A stretch of 64,000 nt of DNA from Exiguobacterium sp. AM39-5BH (GCF_003467445.1 NZ_QSGS01000007.1:87234-151233), one strand, 5' to 3'. Shown: positions 25,559 to 34,780, counted from the stretch's first letter. Notes: generated by a model from the letters alone, not told the origin. Made by a program: numbers and translations.

Positions 25559-26358
25559 TACGTATCTGTCCCGGGCTTACTCATCTCGAATTGAGCAATT
25601 TTTTCCTGGACGAACCCGAGTTGCCGGGCTGCCATCAATAACGCCGGGCGATCTGACGTCAACGTTAGTCGAATCGGTCCTTCGGCCGCCGCCGCACGCA
25701 ATAACCACTTAGCATCCTCGTCGCTCCCGAACACGTCAAGCAGCAGATTATCCCGGAAGAGTAGCGCCCCGCTCGTCTCTCCTTCCACCACGCGAACAAG
25801 TTCGGTCTGTTGTTGCGTCGTGCGAACATCGACTTGCCAAATCGGGCTGTGAATCGCGGTCGGATAATACGTATCGAACAGTTCATGAATCGACACTCGT
25901 TCCCGCGTCGCGGTCGTCCTCGTTGATAGGGATTGAAAATATACGATTTCGCGGTCAATTTTATAGCCGAGTCGCTCATAGAGGGCGAGTGCGGGTGCGT
26001 TCTCTTGGATGACCTCAAGCAGACGCGTCCCCGCCGCCTGTTCATCGAACTGTCGCATCAGTTCGTGCGCGATGCCAAGATGTCGATAGTCTGGTGCGAC
26101 GGCCAAGCCGCCACAGCGAGTGACCCACCCTGTATTTAAGTGCGCCACGCCGCTCAACATGACGCCAACGGGCTTACCGTCCGCATAGGCGACGATGGAA
26201 CGCGCCGGCTGGTTTTGATCACGGACGAGGAATACGGCCTCGAACCGGGCCTCATCCATATCAAAGTGAATCATGTAGTCGGAAAACCCGTCCATGAAAG
26301 CTTGATACAAATCTTGGAGCGGTGGATGTTGAACATAAGTAATCACTGGATGCATCAC
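25558..26358 (-). CDS. GNAT family N-acetyltransferase (two-domain)
   Basis: 266 residues. Motif A is in GGLAVAPDYRHLGIAHELMRQ (about 86-106) and motif B in ALALYERLGYKIDREIVYF. The C-terminal 110 residues form an extra domain with MAARQLGFVQEKIAQFEMSK, suggesting a degenerate second acetyltransferase fold. GTG 26358 and ATG 26355 are both possible starts. Substrate unknown. Confidence 0.78.
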   Translation of the reverse strand: MMHPVITYVQHPPLQDLYQAFMDGFSDYMIHFDMDEARFEAVFLVRDQNQPARSIVAYADGKPVGVMLSGVAHLNTGWVTRCGGLAVAPDYRHLGIAHELMRQFDEQAAGTRLLEVIQENAPALALYERLGYKIDREIVYFQSLSTRTTATRERVSIHELFDTYYPTAIHSPIWQVDVRTTQQQTELVRVVEGETSGALLFRDNLLLDVFGSDEDAKWLLRAAAAEGPIRLTLTSDRPALLMAARQLGFVQEKIAQFEMSKPGTDT

Positions 26359-26427
26359 GCGTTCGTTCCCTTCACTTTATATTTCGGTATACTGGTTGAG
26401 ACAGCTGATTTTGGAGGAGGAATCATG

Positions 26428-26892
26428 ATGACCACGAGACTTGAACCACTTCACGAGACCCATTGGCCCGTCTTGAACACGTTCACGTTACCGCTCGAAC
26501 AAGAAAAATACACGTCGCTCCCAGTCGACCTCAAATTCCCGGTATTAGACGGAATCTATCCAGTCGTCATTGTCGCCAAGGAGCCCGTCGGTTTCTTTTT
26601 GCTCCATGATACGGAACGGGTCGCTTCGTATACGGAAGCACACGACGCCTTGTTACTGTCGATGTTTTCCATCAACTACCCGGCTCAAGGGAACGGCCAT
26701 GCTAAAGCGGCACTCCGTCAGTTACCAAACTATGTACGGGAGCACTTCCCCACTAAAAGTGAGGTCGTCCTATCGGTCAATCTGAATAACGAGGCGGCTT
26801 TCTCCCTTTATCAAACAGTCGGCTTCATCGACACGGGTCGACGAATCGACGGTCCCATCGGCTCGCAACGCATCATGTCACTACTGCTTTAA
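26428..26892 (+). CDS. GNAT family N-acetyltransferase
   Basis: 154 residues from ATG 26428, 7 bases from GGAGGAGG at 26413-26420. Features: LEPLHETHWPVL, VGFFLLHD, a degenerate motif A in YPAQGNGHAKAALRQLPNYV, and EAAFSLYQTVGFIDTGRRIDG. The sequence resembles spermine/spermidine acetyltransferase-like proteins of Bacilli. It overlaps the convergent RimJ/RimL-like gene by 20 bases. Confidence 0.78.
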   Translation: MTTRLEPLHETHWPVLNTFTLPLEQEKYTSLPVDLKFPVLDGIYPVVIVAKEPVGFFLLHDTERVASYTEAHDALLLSMFSINYPAQGNGHAKAALRQLPNYVREHFPTKSEVVLSVNLNNEAAFSLYQTVGFIDTGRRIDGPIGSQRIMSLLL

Positions 26893-27460
26893 GGTCGTCC
26901 GGCAACAAGCCATACACGGCCGTATCCGTCAACCGAATCCCATCGGCGGACAAGTCTTCGTTCCGGAGCATCCCTTCTAACTGAAAACCAAGTCGTTCCG
27001 GAATCAATCGGCTCGCATTGTTCGTCGACTCGCAGCGAATCTCGATTCGCTTGAAATCGAACCGGGTGAAGCCGAAACGGATAACCGCCTCGACCGCTTC
27101 CGTCATATAGCCACGACCGGTATGCGTCGAATCGAGCCAATACCCGATTTCCGCTTTCGGGACGTCCCAATCAATCCCGAATAGGCTCACTGTCCCGACG
27201 AACGCCCCCGTCTCCCGTAAAAAGATGAGATACCGGAAACTTTCACCCGTTCCGTACAACTGTTGCGCCCGTTGTAAATTCGCTTCCGTCTCAGACAACG
27301 TCGGTACGTCTTGTGCGAACGGGAGCCATCGCTTCAACTCTTCATGCGAACGCCGAATCGACTCGTTGACGACCCGCGCATCTTTCTCCGCGAGCGGGGC
27401 CCGTAAATGTAGACGCGCCGTCTCCAAGCCGAGTGGGATTCTGCCTTGTGTTGTGTCCAT
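26873..27460 (-). CDS. GNAT acetyltransferase, RimJ/RimL type
   Basis: 195 residues. RimJ/RimL features include LETARLHLRAPLAEKD at the start, EELKRWLPFAQ, EIGYWLDSTHTGRGYMTEAV (acetyl-CoA loop) and NNASRLIPERLGFQLEG. Such enzymes acetylate ribosomal protein N-termini or small amines. ATG 27460 is preceded by a purine-rich ribosome site that includes a run of nine G on the coding strand (27467-27475), which may be length-variable. Confidence 0.83.
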   Translation of the reverse strand: MDTTQGRIPLGLETARLHLRAPLAEKDARVVNESIRRSHEELKRWLPFAQDVPTLSETEANLQRAQQLYGTGESFRYLIFLRETGAFVGTVSLFGIDWDVPKAEIGYWLDSTHTGRGYMTEAVEAVIRFGFTRFDFKRIEIRCESTNNASRLIPERLGFQLEGMLRNEDLSADGIRLTDTAVYGLLPDDLKAVVT

Positions 27461-27549
27461 CTCGCTCCCCCCCCCACTTGTGAAAACACTAAATAAGCAA
27501 TCCACTCACCCTGGGCACAAGTGCGACGTGAAGCAGTTGCTATATGCAC

Positions 27550-28143
27550 TCAATCATAATGTTCGGCTTGAGCGGCCTCTACACCCGCCATCACTTGCTC
27601 CCAATAGTTGGCCGGGTGCGGGACGAGATCACGTTTCGTCACGGTCCGTGTCTCTCCCGAGATGACCGAAATCATCTCCACCTCGGACTGCGTCCCGCCC
27701 ATCAACGCTTGCAACGCCATGATCTCGACCGAGACGACATCAGCCACTTCGGTTTCATCCAACGTGAACGCTTCACCATCATACGCATAGACATACGTGT
27801 GGGCGAACTCACGGTCTAAAAACGTATCCGTCTCGATGACGTCTTCGAAGACGCCGAGCAGGATCAGTTGGTCGAGCGTCAATTCGAGTCCTAACTCTTC
27901 TTGAATCTCGCGCACCCCGTCACGGACGGTCTCCCCGGCTGCCAAGTGCCCGGCGGCCGTAATATCAAAAAGCGCAGGGAAGTCTGCCTTCGTATCGCTG
28001 CGAAGCTGTAACAGGAGGCGGTCGTGATCCATCATCCAGCAGTGGAACGTCTCATGCCAATCCCCGTCCCGATGGACGTCTGCTCGTGATTTCAATCCAA
28101 TTTTCTTCCGGCGGTGGTCGACGATTGTAATGAACTCGATCAT
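27550..28143 (-). CDS. Nudix hydrolase, IPP isomerase-like (YfcD-type)
   Basis: 197 residues with the YfcD/IPP-isomerase-like layout: VDHRRKKIG, HRDGDWHETFHCWM, FDITAAGHLAAGET and the Nudix helix REIQEELGLELT. It lacks the extra Cys of true isopentenyl-diphosphate isomerases in the usual position, so a pyrophosphatase role is more likely. Its ATG overlaps the corrected stop of the S66 peptidase gene as ATGA, showing that the two form an operon. Confidence 0.8.
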   Translation of the reverse strand: MIEFITIVDHRRKKIGLKSRADVHRDGDWHETFHCWMMDHDRLLLQLRSDTKADFPALFDITAAGHLAAGETVRDGVREIQEELGLELTLDQLILLGVFEDVIETDTFLDREFAHTYVYAYDGEAFTLDETEVADVVSVEIMALQALMGGTQSEVEMISVISGETRTVTKRDLVPHPANYWEQVMAGVEAAQAEHYD

Positions 28144-29224
28144 GACGTCACCCCGTTCTCTAAAAATGTGATGGTTCCCGCCGTCGCGTCAAGTTCGACC
28201 TCGATCCCAATCGGAAACACATGGGACGGGAACGTATGCCCGATATCGACGTCGTCAAAATTGGGAAGTCGACGTCTCCAAGTACTTCGAGCAGCAACGC
28301 TTCGAACGAGAACGGTGCGCCGGCCGCATCGAAATGTTCATGCTTGCCGATGATGAGACCGTTGATTCGATCGAACAACCCAGCGAGCTTGAGCATGCTG
28401 AGGGAACGTTCCTCGTCCGCCATCGTCTTGAACGAGTCCTCTAAAAAGAGAATCGCCCCGGTCACATCAGGAAAATAATCCGACTTTAAAAAGCCGGTCA
28501 TCGTGTTCATGTTCCCGCCAATCAATCGTCCGCGGGCCTGCCCGTCGCGCAAGGTAAGCCAGCCGTCATTCGGACGGAACGTCTTCTGCCGGTCTTGGGT
28601 CGACCAATCAATCATCTCCTCGGTCCACTGTCGGGGCACATCAAGCGTATACGGTGCCATTCTTTCTAAACCGAGCACCTCTCGCACATAACGTTCCCCG
28701 TCCGCAAACATCGTCTCATATTCACCGAACGACGGCACGATGGCCGGACCGTAAAACGTCGTCACACCTGTCTGCGTATGACAAGCGAGGAGGAGCGCCG
28801 TGACATCGCTATAGCCCATAATGATTTTAGGCTGGCGTCGCAACGCCTCATAGTCGATATATGGCAAGAGTGAGTTCGAATTCGTCCCGCCGATCGTACT
28901 AATGATGGCTTTGACGTCCGGGTCACGCAACAGCGCGTTGAACTCTTCGGTCCGCGGCCGTCCGGTCCAACCGAGTGTGAGAAAGAAAAAACCGCCCCCG
29001 ACGACACAGGACAACCCAATCAGTCCCGCGACGATGCCATCAAATCCGAACCGCTTCCCACTCACGACGAGCAGCAGTGGCGAAACGAGAAACGTGACAC
29101 CGAGCAACAACGCGCCGCCCCACATCCGTCGCCGTGGAAATCCGATTGTCCACCAACCGAATGTCACCAATCCTAACACGATTAACCCAACCATTCCGAT
29201 TAGAACCATCCTCAGCGCCCCCAC
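28140..29224 (-). pseudogene. Chimeric: membrane segment fused to S66 (LD-carboxypeptidase/MccF-like) peptidase, C-terminal frameshift
   Basis: Residues 1-88 form three membrane helices of an unrelated small membrane protein; from about residue 91 (RTEEFNALL) the sequence is an S66 peptidase: GGTNSNSLLPYIDYE, GYSDVTALL (nucleophile Ser), GRLIGGNMNT and ILFLEDSF. The first 70 or so residues of a normal S66 protein are missing. Near 28252 one missing base shifts the frame; repair gives PILTDVDIGHTFPSHVFPIG with the catalytic His, ending at TGA 28140 and coupling to the Nudix gene. Starts are GTG 29224 or ATG 29209. Deletion-fusion of two genes, or an assembly join, are the two explanations. Confidence 0.72.
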
Positions 29225-29356
29225 TCTTCAAATTGTCTTGTTTTATTCCTCATCATTAATTGAAATTCCTGTAAAAAAAATTCTATATGATTCTTGGAAT
29301 CTGGGTAAATAACTACTGGAAACCATCGTACCGGAATGGCGCAGAGGAGGAACACC

Positions 29357-29670
29357 ATGAGAACCCGACTCATCTTTGCTCTGGCATTTATCGGTCTTTT
29401 TTTAATTGCTGTCTATTGGATTAGCACCTGGAATGACCATCAAATCGAGGACGGATTGAGCAGATTGATATCCCACAATTGATGATTGGTCCACCTGACT
29501 CGTCAGAGACCGAGCACACATTGCATACGGTGTTAATCAATGAACGTACGAAAGTGACCGGGGAGGCGAACGATGTGCAACAACTTCGGGTCGGACAGGC
29601 CGTCACGGTCGAACTCGAGCGCGACGCCAAGCTGAAAATTGCTGTCTCGATTCATGTCGAACCTGATTAA
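29357..29670 (+). pseudogene. Small membrane-anchored protein of unknown function, one frameshift
   Basis: ATG 29357 follows GAGGAGG and encodes MRTRLIFALAFIGLFLIAV, a signal/anchor helix, but stops at about 29482. The second frame continues with IPQLMIGPPDSSETEHTLH, then a beta-rich small domain VTVELERDAKLKIAVSIHV, to 29670. Adding one G at 29457-29460 fuses them into about 104 residues. The size and the late VTV pattern resemble DUF3221-like envelope proteins of Bacilli, but I am not sure of the family. Confidence 0.6.
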
Positions 29671-29755
29671 GCTGTTTCACTTTTTTTCAGAAAACGGGCT
29701 TAGCTTTCTCAGAACGGTGGAATATGAAAACAGGAAACTGAAAGGAGCGAATTGA

Positions 29756-30541
29756 ATGATTTCAAATAAATTGTTATCGGGTAAAGTCGCATTTATCACA
29801 GGTGCGGCATCTGGAATCGGACGCGCCACTGTCATCCGATTCGTCCAAGCCGGCGCGAAAGTCGCCATCGTCGACTTGAATCTTGAAGACGCGGAACAAC
29901 TCGCGAAGTTAATCGGAGAAGAGCGGGCCATCGGCATCAGTGCCGACGTCGGGAACGAAGATGAGATGAAACGAGCGTATGAACAAACAGTTGAACGCTT
30001 TGGCCGCGTTGACATCGTCTTTGCGAATGCAGGACGGAACGGAACAATCACACCGATTGAGCATTTGTCGCTCGAAGATTGGAATGGTGTCGTTGAGACG
30101 AACTTGACGGGTACGTTCTTGACGGTGAAACATGCCATCCCTTATTTAAAAGAGCGTGGTGGGAGTGTCATTATCACGTCGTCCATCAACGGAAACCGTT
30201 ACTTCAAAAACTTCGGGTTCAGTGGATACGCGACGACGAAAGCCGGTCAGACCGGATTTGCCAAAATGGCAGCGGCCGAGCTCGCCCAATTTGGCATTCG
30301 CGTCAACTCGATTTGTCCCGGAGCCATCGACACGAACATCGATGACTCGACGAACCGCGATGATGCCTTGCTTGAAGAAGTCGTCATCCCGATCGAGTAT
30401 CCGGAAGGAAACCAACCACTTGCCGGGAAATCCGGTTCCGCCAAACAAGTCTCGGACGTCGTGTTGTTCTTCGCGAGCAACATGTCAAGTCACGTCACCG
30501 GCTCTGAGGTGTACGTTGACGGTGCTGAATCATTACTTTAA
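29756..30541 (+). CDS. SDR family NAD(P)-dependent oxidoreductase
   Basis: 261-residue short-chain dehydrogenase. The cofactor motif GAASGIGRA is at about residues 17-25 and the NAG motif is in VFANAGRNG. Catalytic Ser is in VIITSSINGN and the YxxxK pair is in GYATTKAG. ATG 29756 has AAAGGAG upstream. It resembles YhdF/glucose-1-dehydrogenase-like SDRs and 3-oxoacyl-ACP reductases; the substrate is unknown. A terminator hairpin follows immediately. Confidence 0.88.
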   Translation: MISNKLLSGKVAFITGAASGIGRATVIRFVQAGAKVAIVDLNLEDAEQLAKLIGEERAIGISADVGNEDEMKRAYEQTVERFGRVDIVFANAGRNGTITPIEHLSLEDWNGVVETNLTGTFLTVKHAIPYLKERGGSVIITSSINGNRYFKNFGFSGYATTKAGQTGFAKMAAAELAQFGIRVNSICPGAIDTNIDDSTNRDDALLEEVVIPIEYPEGNQPLAGKSGSAKQVSDVVLFFASNMSSHVTGSEVYVDGAESLL

Positions 30542-30546
30542 CGGAC

Positions 30547-30574
30547 AACAGGTCGCCCCGCGGGGCGACCTGTT
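30547..30574. terminator. Rho-independent terminator
   Basis: A perfect long stem AACAGGTCGCCCC/GGGGCGACCTGTT with a minimal GC turn, followed by TATTT, between the SDR gene and a convergent GNAT gene. Confidence 0.8.
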
Positions 30575-31368
30575 TATTTGAGGATCGGGCTTTTCATGAC
30601 CGCTTTCTGATAAAACGGAATGAACCCTAAGCGCTCCATGTTCCGCCCCGAGGCCGTATCGACTTTCGTCGTCACGGTCACGTACTCACATCCGGCTGCT
30701 TTCGCGGCCGCGATCCGCTCCAAGACGAGTTGCGTCTGATAGCCTTTGCCTCGATAGGCGGGAATCGTGCTCGTCAAAAATAGTTCACCCATCCGGCCCT
30801 GGACAGCTAGAATCCCGCCGGCAACGGCCGTCTCACCTTCGCGGACGAGAAACGCCTCGTTTTCGGGGAGCGCGTAGAACCCTTTCGCGGTATCGATCGT
30901 CTCTTGCATGACCGTCCCCGTTTCGGCGAAGCCGACCGCGATGGCCCGGGCCCATTCGTTCACGTTATCGGCGTGCACACGTTCGACCGTATGCGCCATA
31001 TCCGGCAGTACAAACGTATTCACGTCGAGCAACCACACATCGAGAAAATGGTCGAGCGTGTAGTTTCGCTCTTGGAGCAACCGGATGAGTGACATGTCCG
31101 CGAGCGGACAGACCTCGATATGTAGGCGGGACACGTTCTTGCCACGTACCCATTTCTCCATCTGGTGCAAATCGTAAAAGCTGGTCGGCCGGTTCAAGCC
31201 GAAGCCGACCGCGAAGCTCGTCGTGCCCATCCGGAAGACGTGACCTTTGTTTTCGACAATCAATTCCGAACCTTCATAGGGAGGGGTCTGTTTCCGATGC
31301 CGAATATAGGCAGACGTCCCTTCCGCTTTGATGCGTTCAATCCGCCTGGCTAGTTCTAAGCGTCTCAT
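30574..31368 (-). CDS. GNAT family N-acetyltransferase
   Basis: 264 residues from ATG 31368 (GGGGAGGGA just upstream). The N-terminal half has LARRIERIKAEGTSAYIRH and NRPTSFYDLHQMEKW, and the C-terminal half the GNAT core TSTIPAYRGKGYQTQLVLERI and NMERLGFIPFYQKAVM. It is a stand-alone two-domain acetyltransferase. The longer upstream frame overlaps the Nudix gene and has no ribosome site. Confidence 0.8.
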   Translation of the reverse strand: MRRLELARRIERIKAEGTSAYIRHRKQTPPYEGSELIVENKGHVFRMGTTSFAVGFGLNRPTSFYDLHQMEKWVRGKNVSRLHIEVCPLADMSLIRLLQERNYTLDHFLDVWLLDVNTFVLPDMAHTVERVHADNVNEWARAIAVGFAETGTVMQETIDTAKGFYALPENEAFLVREGETAVAGGILAVQGRMGELFLTSTIPAYRGKGYQTQLVLERIAAAKAAGCEYVTVTTKVDTASGRNMERLGFIPFYQKAVMKSPILK

Positions 31369-31435
31369 CTCATTCCCTCCCCACTCATCTTCCCTGAGTT
31401 TACCATACTTCGATTGCGAACAGATTGTGATTCCG

Positions 31436-31936
31436 TTACAAGGCACGGCGCAAGTCTGACTTAAATCGACGTAATCGTTCCCGGACAGATGGGACCAAAT
31501 CATCCAGGGTCATCAATTCTGCCCAATCGACAAGACGGACCGCTACGACTTCGTTTTCTTGGAGCACCAAGTCATCAAGTTGAAGCGGAGCATCGGCTTG
31601 ATAGCGATACAAGTCTAAAAAATATGTCTCACGGCGTAACATCGCCACCCATTCCAACTGGTCAGGCTCGACCGAGAGACCGATTTCTTCCCGAAGCTCC
31701 CGAACAGCGCCTTGTCGACTCGTCTCACCGGCCAGGATGGAGCCGCCCGTCCCTTCCCAAAGGAGCGGGTACGTCTTATCAGGGTGGCGTTGCGAGAGCA
31801 GTACGTCTCCATTCACATCAAACGTGAACACTTCAATGACGATATGATACGTGTCCGCCGCCAATTGTTCGCCGCGTACGTGCGTTTTGCCGAGCGGACG
31901 CCGCTCTCCGTCGACTAAATCCCACTGTTCACTCAA
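31436..31936 (-). CDS. Nudix hydrolase
   Basis: 166 residues with Nudix box GSILAGETSRQGAVRELREE (Gx5Ex7REUxEE). The start is TTG 31936, overlapping the TGA of the upstream gene as TTGA, so it depends on translation of that gene. The N-terminal EQWDLVDGERRPLGKTHVRG matches the YfcD/IPP-isomerase-like Nudix group. Substrate unknown. Confidence 0.8.
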   Translation of the reverse strand: MSEQWDLVDGERRPLGKTHVRGEQLAADTYHIVIEVFTFDVNGDVLLSQRHPDKTYPLLWEGTGGSILAGETSRQGAVRELREEIGLSVEPDQLEWVAMLRRETYFLDLYRYQADAPLQLDDLVLQENEVVAVRLVDWAELMTLDDLVPSVRERLRRFKSDLRRAL

Positions 31937-33000
31937 AGCCGGACCTCGTCGACGGCAAACGAAGACGACCCTTCGATGTCTTCGATAAAGTGCGAACCGA
32001 ACAGCATCGCCGGCGTGAAACTACCTGGGATGATACGGCCTGAACTGACAAGACGCGACACGACCTCAAGCGCCCCGTACACGGTGAAGGCATACGTGCT
32101 CGCCGTCTTGATGCGAACGATCACTTTACGACCCGAGGCGTTCGTCGCCTCACCCCAGACATACGTGGACGAGCGTCCCCGTTCCGACTCGTTCGGGCCG
32201 CTCACATGTTCATCGACATAACGGAGCAGCTTCCCTTGTACCGCATCACTGCCGAGAATCGGACCGAACCAAGACAAGAGACGCGCCCCGTAGGCATAGA
32301 CAGCCGGAACCGGGACCCACGTTGTGATATTTGGGATGCCCGTCGTATAATAGGCGGTCGAGACGTCGCCCCACGGAATGGCGATGGCCGTTTTCTTGCC
32401 GCGTCCGAAATCGATGTGCCGGCGTTTCGCCCCAAGTGGGAACGGTGACAACTCTCCATCTTTCCGCTCGGCACTGCTCGAACCGAGTCCGCGGATAGCG
32501 GTTTTCAGTGTCCCACGCGAGATTCCGGCGGCTGCCGAAAAACCGAGGGCGAGATTCGTCGCGTCCGGCATCAACTCTTTCAGCTTTCGGGCCACACAGT
32601 CGGTCGGAATGACATCGAAGCCGACACCCGAACAGAGCAACACGCCCGCCTCTTGCGCGAGCTTGGTCCGTTTTTTCGAGTGGATGTATTCAAACACCTC
32701 GATTTCCCCGGTAATATCTAAGTAATGTGTCTTCGTGGCGAGGCACGCCTCGACCATCGGCCGACTAGTATCGGCGAACGGTCCGGCGCAGTGTAACACG
32801 AGGTCGATGTCTTCCAATTGGGGTGTCGCCTTGTCGAGCGACAAGTTGAAGACGCGCGTCTCACACCCGAGCTCCTCCCCGAGCTTGGCGATCGCGTCCG
32901 CACGCCGACCCGCGAGCACCGGTGTCATCCCTTGTTTCACCGCATGGCGGGCAATCAGTTCACCCGTATAGCCGTTCGCCCCATAAATCATCCATTTCAT
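31933..33000 (-). CDS. Saccharopine dehydrogenase-like NAD(P)-binding protein
   Basis: 355 residues from ATG 33000 with AAGGAGG upstream. The start MIYGANGYTGELIARHA carries the GxxGxxG Rossmann motif, and DLVLHCAGPFADTSRPMVEACL plus GVGFDVIPTDCVA are signatures of the saccharopine-dehydrogenase-like/trans-acting enoyl reductase group. It has no C-terminal lysine-pathway domain, so a role in lysine metabolism is unlikely. It is operonic with the Nudix gene. Confidence 0.84.
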   Translation of the reverse strand: MKWMIYGANGYTGELIARHAVKQGMTPVLAGRRADAIAKLGEELGCETRVFNLSLDKATPQLEDIDLVLHCAGPFADTSRPMVEACLATKTHYLDITGEIEVFEYIHSKKRTKLAQEAGVLLCSGVGFDVIPTDCVARKLKELMPDATNLALGFSAAAGISRGTLKTAIRGLGSSSAERKDGELSPFPLGAKRRHIDFGRGKKTAIAIPWGDVSTAYYTTGIPNITTWVPVPAVYAYGARLLSWFGPILGSDAVQGKLLRYVDEHVSGPNESERGRSSTYVWGEATNASGRKVIVRIKTASTYAFTVYGALEVVSRLVSSGRIIPGSFTPAMLFGSHFIEDIEGSSSFAVDEVRL

Positions 33001-33089
33001 CACGATTCCTCCTTCAATCTTATGTATCTTTTCTTGTTCCCTTCTTTCATCCACGATACACGACGTCTCCTTAATTGAAAAGAAACGCA

Positions 33090-33120
33090 AAAAAAGATCG
33101 CCCTCGTTTTGGGCGATCGT
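33090..33120 (-). terminator. Rho-independent terminator (minus)
   Basis: GATCGCCC...GGGCGATC stem followed on the minus strand by T7, just after the FMN reductase gene; it closes the quinone-response operon. Confidence 0.88.
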
Positions 33121-33127
33121 TCGTAGC

Positions 33128-33691
33128 TTAATTGTTCGCAGCTTCTGCCGCTTTCGTGCGGACCGTCTGCATCGCTTCTGTCCATGGGACGAGCTGGTCG
33201 AGCATGTCGTTGACCGATTGGACTTGAACGTCTTTCGGTGCGAAATGTGTCCCGTTCTCGAAGTCCGTGAAGAGCGAGAGGGCTGGGTGGACACGGACGT
33301 GGGCGATCAAGAGCTCGCTCAACACGCCGCGTAAGTGTTCTGTCGCACGCGCACCGCCGACTGAACCGTACGAGACGATTCCAGCTGCTTTGTTATGCCA
33401 TTCGTTACGTAAGTAGTCGAGAGCATTTTTGAGCGCGCCTGTGATTGAGTGGTTGTATTCTTGGACGATGAAGACGAAGCCGTCCATCTCTGCGATTTTC
33501 TCAGACCATGCCGCCGCACCTGATGCGTCGCCGCCTGGTTCGCCGAGAAGCGGAAGGCTGTAGTCTGCGATATCGATGATTTCATAGTTAGCGTCACCGC
33601 GTTTGTTCGCGAGTTCTTTCACCCATTCTCCGACTTGTGGGCTGACGCGTCCTTCACGAGTAGATCCGAGTACGATTCCAATTTTCAACAT
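33128..33691 (-). CDS. NADPH-dependent FMN reductase / azoreductase-like
   Basis: 187-residue flavodoxin-like reductase. FMN-binding motif GSTREGRVSPQVGEW at the start, PLLGEPGGDASG, and the GALKNALDYLRNEWHNKAAGIVSYGSVGG stretch typical of the family. ATG 33691 follows AAGGAGG; an in-frame ATG at 33757 overlaps the upstream stop (ATGA) and could give a longer form with SFLNRLFGKQEEP. It is operonic with a glyoxalase-type dioxygenase and follows an MhqR-like regulator, so quinone reduction is a likely task. Confidence 0.85.
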   Translation of the reverse strand: MLKIGIVLGSTREGRVSPQVGEWVKELANKRGDANYEIIDIADYSLPLLGEPGGDASGAAAWSEKIAEMDGFVFIVQEYNHSITGALKNALDYLRNEWHNKAAGIVSYGSVGGARATEHLRGVLSELLIAHVRVHPALSLFTDFENGTHFAPKDVQVQSVNDMLDQLVPWTEAMQTVRTKAAEAANN

Positions 33692-33753
33692 GTTAGTTCC
33701 TCCTTGTGAGTTGGTTGGTTCTTCTTGTTTACCGAACAAACGATTTAAAAAGC

Positions 33754-34746
33754 TCATTTCATTCCCTCATATTCTTTCTCAAACGTTTTTGTACTTCTGA
33801 CCGTATCAATCGGTCGAACCATCGCTTCAATCTGTTCCCGCTTCGGCTCTAAGAACGGCGGGAGTGACAATTTCTCACCGACCGTCTCATACGGCTCGTC
33901 GCCCATGAACCCTGGTCCGTCCGTTGCCCATTCGAACAGGATTTGCGGCGCGACGCGTGCGTAAGACGATTCAAAGAAGAAGCGGTCGACATAGCCTGAC
34001 GTCGGTAATCCGAACTGTTGCAATCGTGCCGTCCATTCATCGAGGACACTGCGGTCATCGACACGGAAAGCGACGTGGTGCACGGTTCCGAACCCTTGGC
34101 GCGCGACTGGTGACGTCTCGTCATGGATGACGACGACTTGCGCTCCGTTTCCACCCTCACCTCCTTCAAAGAGATGCGCGTCGCCAACTTGTCCGATTTC
34201 TTCGAACAACATGACTTGCTCCATCACTTGTTTGAAATACGTAAAGTCCGCGATGCGGATAAAGATTGGACCGAGGCCCGTGATGGCGTACTCGATCGGC
34301 ACCGGGCCGTTTTGCCACGGTTCGCCTGACGCGACGCCGACGTTGAACTCATCCGAGATGAGCTGGTACGCCTGTTCGTCAAAGTCGACGAACGCGAGCG
34401 TCTTCTTGCCAAACTGCTCGGTGATGCCTTCGTGCTTCACGCCGAGGCGGTCGAAGCGACGTTCCCAATACGTGAGCGCCTCGTCGGTCGGGACGCGGAA
34501 CGACGTCTTGGCGATTTCATTCGTCCCGTGTACGCCTTTCGGGATGCCTGGGAAATCGAAGAACGTCATATCCGTTCCTGCGCTACCCTTGTCATCTGCG
34601 AAAAATAAGTGGTACGTCTGAATGTCGTCTTGGTTGACCGTCTTTTTGACGAGACGCATTCCGAGGACGTTCGTAAAGAAGTCATAGTTCTTCTCGGCGC
34701 TGCTCGTAATCGCCGTCACGTGGTGAATTCCTTTTACATGGTTCAT
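33754..34746 (-). CDS. Ring-cleaving dioxygenase, MhqA/MhqO-like glyoxalase family
   Basis: 330-residue protein with two tandem VOC (glyoxalase) modules: GIHHVTAITSSAEKNYDFFT at the N-terminus and GTVHHVAFRVDDRSVLDEW near residue 220. The C-terminal EPKREQIEAMVRPID is typical of the MhqA/MhqO family. Metal ligands are the His residues of each HHV and a Glu in ILFEW. In B. subtilis these are induced by MhqR in response to quinones and act on hydroquinones. The preceding marR gene and a palindrome at 34765-34780 fit the same control. Confidence 0.86.
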   Translation of the reverse strand: MNHVKGIHHVTAITSSAEKNYDFFTNVLGMRLVKKTVNQDDIQTYHLFFADDKGSAGTDMTFFDFPGIPKGVHGTNEIAKTSFRVPTDEALTYWERRFDRLGVKHEGITEQFGKKTLAFVDFDEQAYQLISDEFNVGVASGEPWQNGPVPIEYAITGLGPIFIRIADFTYFKQVMEQVMLFEEIGQVGDAHLFEGGEGGNGAQVVVIHDETSPVARQGFGTVHHVAFRVDDRSVLDEWTARLQQFGLPTSGYVDRFFFESSYARVAPQILFEWATDGPGFMGDEPYETVGEKLSLPPFLEPKREQIEAMVRPIDTVRSTKTFEKEYEGMK

Positions 34747-34764
34747 TCGAATCGCTCCTTTAAA

Positions 34765-34780
34765 ATCTTGATTTCGAGAT
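34765..34780. promoter_or_regulatory. MhqR-like operator upstream of the dioxygenase gene
   Basis: ATCTTGATTTCGAGAT is an imperfect palindrome (ATCT...AGAT outer arms, GA/TC inner). It matches the form of the B. subtilis MhqR box as I remember it (ATCTcgAaTTCgAGAT-like). It lies between the marR stop and the dioxygenase start. Confidence 0.55.

Noticed and set aside
27461-27549. Small gene between the RimJ-like and Nudix genes
   Set aside because: No start with a ribosome site and no conserved-looking protein.
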